Both the position numbers and the translations under genes were made by a program. From positions 505,604 through 569,603 of the forward strand of contig NZ_MLJI01000001.1 of NCBI RefSeq assembly GCF_002095535.1: DNA of 64,000 bases, written 5' to 3'. How positions within the stretch are numbered: the first letter of the stretch is position 1; every line of letters starts with the position of its first letter. Positions 21,740 to 30,003 of this stretch are shown here, in pieces. A model generated the notes under the pieces. That model was not told where the DNA came from, ran no database searches, and worked only from the letters and a program-made list of their open reading frames with translations. The stretch comes from Pantoea cypripedii. Its GTDB lineage: Bacteria > Pseudomonadota > Gammaproteobacteria > Enterobacterales > Enterobacteriaceae.

Positions 21740-23497
21740 TTAGTAGACGTCACGCAGGTAGCGTTTGTCTTTCTTCAACTGGTCGATATAGGCAGCGGCA
21801 CGCTCGCTGGACAAGCCACCGAACTGTCGAACCACTTCGTACAGTGCGGAATCGACATCTTTCGCCATGCGCGATGCATCACCACACACGTAGAAATATG
21901 CGCCTTCCTGCAGCCAGGCGTACAGCTCAGCGCCTTTCTCCAGCATGCGGTTCTGCACGTAAATTTTCTCTTCCTGATCGCGTGAGAACGCCAGATCAAG
22001 ATGCGTCAGCAGGCCACTTTGCTGCCACTCGTTCAGCTCATCCTGGTAGATGTAATCGTGTTCCTGATGCTGGTCGCCAAAGAACAACCAGTTTTTGCCT
22101 TCAGCACCGGTGACTTTACGCTCTTGCAGGAAAGCACGGAACGGCGCAATACCGGTACCCGGACCAACCATGATCAGCGGTGCCTTGTTGTTGGCGGGCA
22201 CGCGGAAAACTTTATTCGGTGAAATAAAGATTGCCGGTTTCTCGCCGCGACGCACACGTTCAGCCAGGTATGTGGAGCAAACGCCGTTACGGGCGCGGCC
22301 AGCGCTATGATAACGCACCGACGCGATGGTCAGATGGACCTGGTTCGGATGCGCTTTCGAGCTGGAAGAGATGGAATAAGCACGGTGTTGCAGCGGACGC
22401 AGCATCGCAACAAATTCCGGCACCGACAGGCTACGCGTCAGCTCCAGTTGCAGCAGGTCCAGGGTGTCTTTGCCCCACAGCCACACGCCAAGGGTATCTT
22501 TGTCGTCGTGCTGTAAGACGTGGCGCAGTTCCTGGTTAGTGGTGTTCTGGCCCACCCACTCAATCAGTTTGCGCGACGGTTCAGAGATTTCGAACTGATA
22601 AGTCAGCAAGTCACCGAGGTTACGGTCAAAGCCCGGCACCGGCGTTTCATAATCAGCGTTCAACTGGGTCAGCAGCAGCGTCACCAGCGCAGGGTCATTT
22701 ACTGGGATTACGCCCAGTGCATCGCCCGCTTCGTACTTTAGTCCGCTGTCCGTCAGATCAAACTCAAAGTGACGGATATCTTTGCCTGACTGCTCACCAG
22801 AAAGACGTTTATTGGTCACCAGCGCAGCGGCATACGGGTTCTGTTTATTGCTACCCGGAATGACCGGTGCTTCCGGCGCGCTCTCCAGCACCGTACCGCT
22901 GCTGCCCGCACTGGCGGCAAACTGTGGCATGGTGCTGCCGATCCAGGCGCTGGATGGCTCTTCGTAATCAATATCGCAGTCGATACGGTCAACGACGCGT
23001 TTTGCACCCAACTGCTCCAGGCGCATATCGATAAATTTACCGGCCTGGCAGAAGCCGTCATAACCGGTATCACCAATCGCCAGTATGGCGAAGTGCATCT
23101 GCTCCAGACGTGGCGCGGTGCTGGCAGAAATGGCCTGCCAGAACAGCTGCGCGTTGTCCGGCATTTCGCCTTCACCGTAGGTAGAAGTGACAATCAACAC
23201 ATGACGCATGGTGGCGAAGACATCAATATCCACTTCACCCAGCGCCTGAACCACCGGCACCAGGCCTTTGGCTCGTGCCGCTTTCGCTGCCGTTTGGGCC
23301 AGCGCTTCGGCGTTGCCGGTCTGCGAACCGAACAGGATATGCAACTGGGTGGTGGTCGCCGCACCGGCCGCCGGAGCGGTCTGCTGCTTGTCTTCTAACA
23401 CCAACAGGCGCGAGTGGAGACCGGCGAGAAAACCCGCCAGCCAGTATTTTTGATCACCATTGAAAGGTGCATCTTCAGGAATGTAAGGAATCTTCAT
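21740..23497 (-). CDS. CysJ-like NADPH diflavin reductase paired with the GltB-like protein
   Basis: A 585-residue soluble flavoprotein with the layout of the sulfite reductase alpha subunit. A helical N-terminal piece (PFNGDQKYWLAGFLAGL) leads into an FMN-binding flavodoxin domain (about 51-190; FGSQTGNAEALA, TSTYGEGEMPDN, GDTGYDGFC). Next come a connecting/FAD domain (RAYSISSS, residues 372-379) and an NADPH domain (GPGTGIAPFRAF, 445-456; VCGDASRMAKDV; C-terminal RDVY). Such proteins pass electrons from NADPH through FAD and FMN to a partner. No sulfite reductase hemoprotein (cysI) or cysH is adjacent; the only co-directional neighbour is the GltB-like gene 67 bp upstream. I infer that it feeds electrons to that protein, but true sulfite reductase use elsewhere cannot be excluded. 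Confidence 0.85.
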   Translation of the reverse strand: MKIPYIPEDAPFNGDQKYWLAGFLAGLHSRLLVLEDKQQTAPAAGAATTTQLHILFGSQTGNAEALAQTAAKAARAKGLVPVVQALGEVDIDVFATMRHVLIVTSTYGEGEMPDNAQLFWQAISASTAPRLEQMHFAILAIGDTGYDGFCQAGKFIDMRLEQLGAKRVVDRIDCDIDYEEPSSAWIGSTMPQFAASAGSSGTVLESAPEAPVIPGSNKQNPYAAALVTNKRLSGEQSGKDIRHFEFDLTDSGLKYEAGDALGVIPVNDPALVTLLLTQLNADYETPVPGFDRNLGDLLTYQFEISEPSRKLIEWVGQNTTNQELRHVLQHDDKDTLGVWLWGKDTLDLLQLELTRSLSVPEFVAMLRPLQHRAYSISSSSKAHPNQVHLTIASVRYHSAGRARNGVCSTYLAERVRRGEKPAIFISPNKVFRVPANNKAPLIMVGPGTGIAPFRAFLQERKVTGAEGKNWLFFGDQHQEHDYIYQDELNEWQQSGLLTHLDLAFSRDQEEKIYVQNRMLEKGAELYAWLQEGAYFYVCGDASRMAKDVDSALYEVVRQFGGLSSERAAAYIDQLKKDKRYLRDVY

Positions 23498-23564
23498 GGG
23501 TACTTTTACTCAATCCCGTTCAGTCATATTCAGTCGATAATACACAAATTCAATAGCTCAGCTA

Positions 23565-26500
23565 TCAGGATAATTTTCCGACAGCCGCTGCGATTTCCGG
23601 CAACGCCGCGCGGGCGAACAGCTCTTCAAAATCAGGCAGATGACCCAGGACATCACGGTTACGGGCATCCTGATAGATGATCCAGCCATAGGTCGCCAGG
23701 CTATCCATCGAGCGGATGTTACGTTGCGTCAGCGCCGCTTTGTAATCCGACATACGTTTGGAGGCGATCAGGCTTGCCAGTTCGTCATCGTTGTAGTTCT
23801 CGATAGCGGAGCGCGCATGACGTTGCAGCTTGCTCACCAGCGAGAAATCTTCTGTCATCAGCAGGTTACGCACTGCTTTCTCAACAGCCGGATCTTCCAC
23901 CGAGGTCCCTTTTGGCAGCTTGCTCAGTGCCAGCTGCTGCGCGAAACTCAGCACGGTGTAGTTGTTGAGCAGCACGAACATTTCCAGCGTATCGGTGGCA
24001 CCGTAAGCCGGTACCGCACCATTAGCGATGGTTTTACCGGCGCGCCAGGCCGCTTTAAATTTCGCCACCTGATGTGCAGCCAGCGACGTTGACAGTTCTT
24101 CCAGCAAATCCTTACGTGACTTGGCCTTCAGAATCTCACCGCCATCCTGATAGAGCAACAGCGAACGCGGCATGACATAGACAAAGTGGTGGCACTCGGT
24201 TTCCCAGTTCGCCAGCAGCCATGCGGCACGCGGCGAGTTGGTCGCTTCCAGATGCCAGTTCAGCATGGTCAGCACCGCTTGTTTGTGCACTTTCGCCATT
24301 TCGTCTTCATCGGCGATGGAGCCAAACAACACCGAGTCTCCGGCGGCGTGCGCAGCCAGCGAACCGTACGGATCGTACTGGTAAGCAAAGCCGCCGCTCA
24401 TGCCGTTGCCAAAGCCTTTACCGAAGGTGCCCAGGTTGAGAATGGCACCGTTGGTCATGTATTCACAGCAGAAGTCACCAACGCCTTCAACCACAGCGGT
24501 CGCACCTGAGTTACGTACCGCGAAACGGTCGCCCGCCTGGCCCTGTACAAACAGACGGCCACCGGTGGCGCCAAACAGCGCAAAGTTACCGATCAGCACG
24601 TTACCATCGCTGTCCTGTGCGCCGCCGCCCGGTGACATCACCACCAGTTCGCCGCCGCATTGGCCTTTACCGACGCCATCGTTACAGGTGCCATAGTGCT
24701 TCATCTGCATACCATCGTTGCAGAAGGCACCAAATGACTGACCAGCAGAACCTGAGGTCTGGATCTGTACGGTGGCCGGAGCCAGATAATGACGACCGCG
24801 ATCGTCTTTAAACACTGCCGGGATGGCGGCTAATTGTTGCGCTGACAGCTCATGGTTCAGCATGCGTTCGATATCGATCGCCAGCTGGCCGCCCACGCTT
24901 TTGTTACGGTTGTTAAGGGTGATGCCTGCGCCCAGTTCAATGGCACGGCTGCCTTTGGCGACCAGTTGATCTTTCAGTTCTTCCACCCAGCCATCATCCA
25001 GGGCGAAATCTTTTTCCAGATAAACCGGTTTGGCGATTTTTTGCTCTGGCACCACGGTCAGCATGGCGCGCAGGTCCAGCTTGCCGACTTCCAGCGGGTG
25101 ATCCATCAGGTGCAGCAGATCAGAACGGCCACGCGCTTCACGCAGTGAACGCAGACCGAGGCGTGCGAGGAACTCACGTACCTCCTGTGCCACGTTGATG
25201 AAGTACTGCGCCAGCTGGCGCGGGTCACCATCAAAGGCTTCGGCATTGGTGGTCAGACCGGCCGGGCATTTAACGTTACAGTTTTTCGCCATGACGCATT
25301 TCAGCATCATCAGCGCAGTGGTACCAAACTCGAAGCTGTCGCCGCCGAGCAGGGCAGATTTGATTACGTCGCTACCGGTCTGCTGTGCGCCGGAGCAACG
25401 CAGCTGCACTTTATCGCGCAGACCATTGGCACACAGCGCCTGATGGACTTCCGCGATGCCGATTTCAGCCACACGACCGGTATATTTCAGGCTGGTAACG
25501 GATGCCGCACCGGTACCACCGGTGTTACCGGCGACGTTGATGACATCCGCACCCGCTTTGGCTACGCCAACCGCGATGGTGCCGATACCTTCGGAGGACA
25601 CCAGCTTAACGATGACGCGCACGCGTGCTGCTTTACAGTCGTGAATCAGCTGCGCCAGGTCTTCGATAGAATAGGTATCGTGATGTGGCGGCGGTGAAAC
25701 CAGCTCCACACCCGGTGTACCACCACGGGCAGCCGCAATTTCCACCGTCACTTTCGGTGCCGGTAACTGGCCGCCTTCACCTGGTTTTGCCCCCTGGCCG
25801 ATTTTAATCTCCAGCTCTTCCAGCATCGGATCGGCAAGGTAGGCCGCCCAGACGCCGAAGCGACCGGATGCCAGCTGTTTGATGCGTGAGGCACGGATGG
25901 TGCCGTGGCGTGAATAGTGTTCGCCACCTTCACCACAGTTACTCATGCCGCCAACCATGTTGGTGCCGTGAGCCACCGCTTCATGTGCCGGTGCCACCAG
26001 CGCACCATGGCTCATCGCACCCGACGCGAAGGTACGGGTGATTTCGTGCGCCGGTTGAATTTCTTCCAGCGGCAGCGAAGGCAGGGCGGTAAAGATGCGT
26101 GACAGATAATCAGCGGCTTTGCCGTAAGCGGTGATGTGCAATGTGCCATTCACCACTTCGCTGTTTTCAATATCGTCGGCGAAACGGGTTTTCAGTGCGC
26201 GCGCCAGTGCTGCCAGACGCTCGCTTTCCGGTTTTAGGCCCGCGATGGCATCAACCAGACGCAGGGTGAACTGGTTCAGGCTGCCGTTAACCGCTTCACA
26301 TTGCAGACCGCGCGTCGCGAAACCGTTGTTGACCAGCGAATAGCGACCCAGTTTGCGGCCAAATTCGGCTTCGCTATCAACGTGGGTCAGGTCACACGGC
26401 AGCGCAAGGATATCGCGCAGCGCCGCCGGACGGCGTTTACGTTCGGCATACATCAGGCTGGAGAACTGACGATAATCCGGCGTGATGGCAAAGTTATCGA

Positions 26501-29096
26501 TGACATCGTTCGGGATACGTTCGAAGCTGCTGTCTTTAAAGGACTCAGCTTTAATGCTGAAAGCGTTATCCAGCTTCGCCAGCGTCATCAGACGAATAAA
26601 GTTATCCTCTTCGCGTGCTTTGTCAGCAAAGCGAATCGGCTGCTCCGTCATATCAATAAAGGTACGCACGGCGATGGTGCCGTAAGAGTGGCCCGCACCT
26701 TCGGCACGTTCTTTAAACAGGCCGAGCAACGGCACTTCTGCCTCACCCTGAATTTTCAGCGAGCTTTGATGCCAGTCAACCGCCATCTGGGCGATAGCCG
26801 GGAAGCCCGCGCCACCGACCGGCGTTTTGATATTCGGGAAGTATTTTTTCAGCACCGGATCATTGGTATCGAGGAAGTTCGGCTCGAAGAACTCACCACA
26901 GCTGTAGCTTTCCACGGTACACAGGCCCACTTTGCCCATGGTTTTCATCAGCGCTTTTTCTGCGGCTTTGGCATAGCGTTTAAAGGCTTTGTTGCCTTCT
27001 TCGCCTTCGCCAAATTTCTCTTCGGCACGCATCTGCACGCCCAGCGGGTAGACGGCGGATGCGCCGAAGCCCAGTGTGGCGGCGATATGGTGTGAAGAGA
27101 TGCTCTGGCCGCTTTCCACCACCAGTGAAACATCGAGACGCAGACCTTCCTGCACCAGACGCTGGTTGATGGCAGATACCATCAGCAGCATCGGGATCGC
27201 TGCATGGGTCGAGGAGATATGGCGGTCAGTCAGTACCGCAATACCGCCCTGTTGACGGGCGAAATCCACCACCTGCTGCGCCAGGTCATCAATGGCTTTT
27301 TCCAGCGCGGCAGCATTGGCGGCACGGCTGACGATATCTTTGCCGATAACTGGCTGGTACAGCATCTCAAAGCGCTGGTACGGAGCCACTTTCTGCTCGC
27401 GCAGACGCAGCATATCGAGGTGAGTCAGGATTGGGGTTGGCACCACAATCTGCTGGCCTTTGCTGCGGCCCAGATGCGGCTTGGCTCCCAGGGCCACGCG
27501 CAGCGTCATACCGTCCGCTTCACGGATGGAGTCGAGCGGTGGGTTGGTGACCTGAGCAAAGCGCTGCGAGAAGTAGTGCGCCATACCACCTTCATGATCG
27601 GACAGGCCATTAATGGCGTTGCCGTAACCCATGGCTGAAATTTTCTCAGCGCCGGTTTGCAGCATCGGGTCCATCATGAATTTGAAGCTTTCCTGGTTGT
27701 AGTAGTAGGCGACAAAACGCTGATAGGTTTTGAGGTCTCCACCATAACGCAGCGGCGAGCCGAGTTTCTCCGCCGGGATCTCCGGCAGATCTTGCAGGTC
27801 AATACGGGCTGCACTCAGCAGGGCCGGATAGTCTTTCTCAGCGGCCAGCTTTTCCAGCGCTTCAACGGTGGTAAAGGAGCGTTTTTCACGGTGATCGTAA
27901 TACAGCATACCGCCCGCTTCGATGCGACCGCGGCGCAGGACGCTTTCCGGCGGGAAGGCAATCTGGCCTGCTTCCGACATGGCACCGATATATTCTGCGG
28001 TCTCGACGGAACGCAGTGGGCGCAGACCGAGACGGTCCAGACGCGCGCCAATCACTTCGCCGTTACCAAAGATCAACGCTGCCGGGCCATCGTTCTTCTC
28101 TTCATACAGGGAGAAATATTCCAGCATGGCGCGCACTTCGGTTGAGAGCGAGGTGTCGTTCTCCCAGGCTGGCGGCATCATGGAAACCACGGCGTTGATC
28201 AGGTCAAGATTGTCTTCCATCAGGCGGCTGTGGATGCTCTGGTCCAGACGTGAGCTGTCTGACTGGCCGTTCGGACGAACGATCTTTTTGCCACGCGCCA
28301 GCGCCAGTGCGGATTCGGCGATGCGGTTTTTACGGTCAGTGTTCAGTTCACCGTTATGGGCCATCAGGCGGAACGGCTGCGCCATGGTGGTGTGCGGATC
28401 GGTGTTGGTCGAGAAACGGGTATGGAAAAACAGACCACGAACATGGTGGTCCGGGTCGGTTAAATCTTTAAAATACGGAATGACTTCATTGGAGTTCAGG
28501 CGCGCTTTAAACACCTGGGTGCGCGAGGAAAGCGACAGCGGGTAGAGACCGCCGAATTCGCTTTCAGTAAAGGCCTGAGCTTCAATGTCCAGCAGCGCAC
28601 GATAGATGCGTTGCTCAAATTCGTTCTGGCTGGCGATGTCCTGCGGGGCAGCAAACACCCACTGCACAATCGGCAACTGGAATTGCAGGGCAGCCGGGCG
28701 CGTTACGCTGCCGTCCAGCGGCATGTCGCGTTTTACCAGCACCGGGAAGTTATAGGCTGCCAGGGTTTCTTCCACCAGACGTTCGGCATTGGCGCGCAGT
28801 TCGCCATCTTTAGGAACAAAGAAGTTACCCACGCCAAAACGGCCGGCTTCCAGCGGCTGACCAGTGACTTTACGGAAGAAGTGCAGAGAAAGGTCGACGT
28901 TTACGCCAGCACCATCACCCACGCCTTCTGCCGACATCCCGCCACGGTGCGGCACTGTGCATAGTGCGCTGTGCGCCATTTGCAGGATCTCATGAGTCTG
29001 CTCGCCGTCCTTACGGGTAATGAAACCTACACCACAGCTATCACTGCCCGCTGTTGGATCATACAAGCCATAGGGATAAGGTTTTTGAGTGGACAT
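23565..29096 (-). CDS. Oversized glutamate-synthase (GltB)-like protein, 1843 residues
   Basis: Single open frame with the domain order of the glutamate synthase large subunit. An N-terminal class II glutaminase domain has Cys21 (DSCGVGF), HTRFSTNT and AHNGELNT. A central domain (about 450-800) follows. The FMN/2-oxoglutarate domain (about 1020-1345) has SGAMSHGAL, GEGGE, PGEGGQLP and SPPPHHDTYSIEDLAQLI. Then comes the GxGxG beta-helix (about 1445-1570). It differs from the roughly 1500-residue enzyme in three ways: an insert of about 130 residues before the FMN domain, a C-terminal extension of about 180 residues, and an iron-sulfur cysteine spacing of C-x5-C-x3-C (1267, 1273, 1277) where GltB has C-x5-C-x4-C. 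The initiator follows AAGGAG. No gltD lies nearby; a diflavin reductase follows. Predicted reaction: glutamine plus 2-oxoglutarate to two glutamates, or a related amide transfer. Confidence 0.8.
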   Translation of the reverse strand: MSTQKPYPYGLYDPTAGSDSCGVGFITRKDGEQTHEILQMAHSALCTVPHRGGMSAEGVGDGAGVNVDLSLHFFRKVTGQPLEAGRFGVGNFFVPKDGELRANAERLVEETLAAYNFPVLVKRDMPLDGSVTRPAALQFQLPIVQWVFAAPQDIASQNEFEQRIYRALLDIEAQAFTESEFGGLYPLSLSSRTQVFKARLNSNEVIPYFKDLTDPDHHVRGLFFHTRFSTNTDPHTTMAQPFRLMAHNGELNTDRKNRIAESALALARGKKIVRPNGQSDSSRLDQSIHSRLMEDNLDLINAVVSMMPPAWENDTSLSTEVRAMLEYFSLYEEKNDGPAALIFGNGEVIGARLDRLGLRPLRSVETAEYIGAMSEAGQIAFPPESVLRRGRIEAGGMLYYDHREKRSFTTVEALEKLAAEKDYPALLSAARIDLQDLPEIPAEKLGSPLRYGGDLKTYQRFVAYYYNQESFKFMMDPMLQTGAEKISAMGYGNAINGLSDHEGGMAHYFSQRFAQVTNPPLDSIREADGMTLRVALGAKPHLGRSKGQQIVVPTPILTHLDMLRLREQKVAPYQRFEMLYQPVIGKDIVSRAANAAALEKAIDDLAQQVVDFARQQGGIAVLTDRHISSTHAAIPMLLMVSAINQRLVQEGLRLDVSLVVESGQSISSHHIAATLGFGASAVYPLGVQMRAEEKFGEGEEGNKAFKRYAKAAEKALMKTMGKVGLCTVESYSCGEFFEPNFLDTNDPVLKKYFPNIKTPVGGAGFPAIAQMAVDWHQSSLKIQGEAEVPLLGLFKERAEGAGHSYGTIAVRTFIDMTEQPIRFADKAREEDNFIRLMTLAKLDNAFSIKAESFKDSSFERIPNDVIDNFAITPDYRQFSSLMYAERKRRPAALRDILALPCDLTHVDSEAEFGRKLGRYSLVNNGFATRGLQCEAVNGSLNQFTLRLVDAIAGLKPESERLAALARALKTRFADDIENSEVVNGTLHITAYGKAADYLSRIFTALPSLPLEEIQPAHEITRTFASGAMSHGALVAPAHEAVAHGTNMVGGMSNCGEGGEHYSRHGTIRASRIKQLASGRFGVWAAYLADPMLEELEIKIGQGAKPGEGGQLPAPKVTVEIAAARGGTPGVELVSPPPHHDTYSIEDLAQLIHDCKAARVRVIVKLVSSEGIGTIAVGVAKAGADVINVAGNTGGTGAASVTSLKYTGRVAEIGIAEVHQALCANGLRDKVQLRCSGAQQTGSDVIKSALLGGDSFEFGTTALMMLKCVMAKNCNVKCPAGLTTNAEAFDGDPRQLAQYFINVAQEVREFLARLGLRSLREARGRSDLLHLMDHPLEVGKLDLRAMLTVVPEQKIAKPVYLEKDFALDDGWVEELKDQLVAKGSRAIELGAGITLNNRNKSVGGQLAIDIERMLNHELSAQQLAAIPAVFKDDRGRHYLAPATVQIQTSGSAGQSFGAFCNDGMQMKHYGTCNDGVGKGQCGGELVVMSPGGGAQDSDGNVLIGNFALFGATGGRLFVQGQAGDRFAVRNSGATAVVEGVGDFCCEYMTNGAILNLGTFGKGFGNGMSGGFAYQYDPYGSLAAHAAGDSVLFGSIADEDEMAKVHKQAVLTMLNWHLEATNSPRAAWLLANWETECHHFVYVMPRSLLLYQDGGEILKAKSRKDLLEELSTSLAAHQVAKFKAAWRAGKTIANGAVPAYGATDTLEMFVLLNNYTVLSFAQQLALSKLPKGTSVEDPAVEKAVRNLLMTEDFSLVSKLQRHARSAIENYNDDELASLIASKRMSDYKAALTQRNIRSMDSLATYGWIIYQDARNRDVLGHLPDFEELFARAALPEIAAAVGKLS

Positions 29097-29539
29097 TGAG
29101 GGTTCTCCTTAAACAAACTGCTTTGACATTACCTGCATTATTTCAAGCACAGAGCACTGCTGAGTCAGCTCACAGGCGCTGTATCAATTTCTACCCCGCC
29201 CGGCAATGAGCGGGCGTCGCAACACCGAGCAATTCCTCTCAAGACCTAGTATGGACGTCCTTGATGAGTTGCTCTTAAATCCGGGTCTCTTAACTGGAGA
29301 TAACTTGCATCTAGAGGGAGTCTTCTTGCTGCATAGATATGCCGAGACACTGGCCCGACAGGAAAGCATCCAGCGGACTTCCAACTTATCGGGAAAGCGA
29401 ACTCAGGTCAAATAGCCAGCTTTATTGAGGGTAATATGCTTTTTTGTTGGTTAACGATATGATTTTAATAGTCTATTTAAGAAAAAAGTTGTCGATGTAC
29501 CGGTTGGCAATCCCGCAAGAAGTGTGAGCCGTCTCACTG

Positions 29540-29566
29540 TGGTGCAGCCTCCAAATCTCTGCACCA
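29540..29566. repeat. Inverted repeat TGGTGCAG-N11-CTGCACCA
   Basis: Two perfect 8-bp arms separated by 11 bp lie about 450 bp upstream of the GltB-like gene. The half-sites resemble NtrC half-sites (TGCACC/GGTGCA) but in everted order, so regulatory meaning is doubtful. Confidence 0.35.
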
Positions 29567-29803
29567 TGCTGGGGCTGGTGGTGTTTTCAGCATAAAATGC
29601 TGTTAAGGACACTTCGTGCACAGGATGTATCTGTTTTTCTTATGGCGTCATATTTGAATCAGGATGGGGGGTGTCATTAGTAAAATTAATCATGCTGAGC
29701 GTGCTTAAAACATCGCTTAAGTTGAATGGATATGCAAAAAGGAACAGCAACCATTGGACAATATGGCTGCCAGGGTACTGATTAGCACGGCGTGCTGAGA
29801 AAT

Positions 29804-29823
29804 GGGCCGCAAAAGCGCGGCCC
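29804..29823 (-). terminator. Hairpin downstream of the gene remnant
   Basis: GGGCCGC-GCTTTT-GCGGCCC on the minus strand is a perfect 7-bp GC stem placed 24 bp past the stop of the remnant described next. Only ATTTCTC follows, so the T-tract is weak. Confidence 0.5.
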
Positions 29824-29846
29824 TCCAGATTATTCAGTTGGCAGAA

Positions 29847-29975
29847 TTAGTCAAGCGCTTTACGCATAAACACCGTAACGTCGGCGAAATCGCGCTGCAA
29901 TGCACCATTACGGGGCATAACAACAGCGATACGGCGCGGCCAGTCAGCGCGTATCCCCAATAATTGCGCTATCAT
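29847..29975 (-). pseudogene. Possible 3' remnant of a LysR-family regulator
   Basis: A 42-codon minus-strand frame contains LLGIRADWPRRIAVVMPRNG and ends FMRKALD. This looks like the C terminus of a LysR-type regulator (typically a W-P...v.vv.P...l...v..F.dfl pattern), followed by a stop and a terminator-like hairpin. Upstream the frame runs into the arcB ribosome site and start, where no LysR sequence continues, so the rest of the gene is gone. It would mark a deletion or rearrangement beside arcB. The match is short and by eye only. Confidence 0.35.
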
Positions 29976-30003
29976 GAGCCAGATTTCGTTCAGGGAGTGG
30001 GTA

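Larger units (their letters stand above)
29097..30003. other. 907-bp region without an intact gene, between the GltB-like gene and arcB
   Basis: It holds the promoter side of the GltB-like gene, then AT-rich sequence without a convincing coding frame, and near arcB the fragment of a minus-strand gene described separately. In E. coli the yhcC gene occupies this interval; no trace of it is seen. A 70-codon frame at 29206-29415 has no family resemblance and no good ribosome site, so I do not call it. Confidence 0.6.

Noticed and set aside
21740..23497. Assimilatory sulfite reductase operon (cysJIH)
   Set aside because: Only a CysJ-like gene is present; no cysI or cysH lies on either side, and the upstream partner is the GltB-like gene.
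26301..27095. 264-codon plus-strand frame inside the GltB-like gene
   Set aside because: Antisense by-product of GC-rich coding sequence; the composition is typical of a shadow frame and no known domain is visible.
23565..29096. Frame fusion or sequencing artefact making an overlong GltB
   Set aside because: The extra length is spread over an internal insert and a C-terminal extension, both in one uninterrupted frame with the same codon use as the rest, so a simple fusion or frameshift does not explain it.
29206..29415. 70-codon plus-strand frame in the gap upstream of arcB
   Set aside because: No plausible ribosome site, no recognisable motif, and it sits in a poorly conserved gap; could not be supported as a gene.
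29540..29566. NtrC operator for the GltB-like operon
   Set aside because: The half-sites GGTGCA and TGCACC are in everted order with an 11-bp spacer, unlike the TGCACC-N5-GGTGCA operator, and no sigma-54 promoter (GG-N10-GC) with correct spacing was found nearby.
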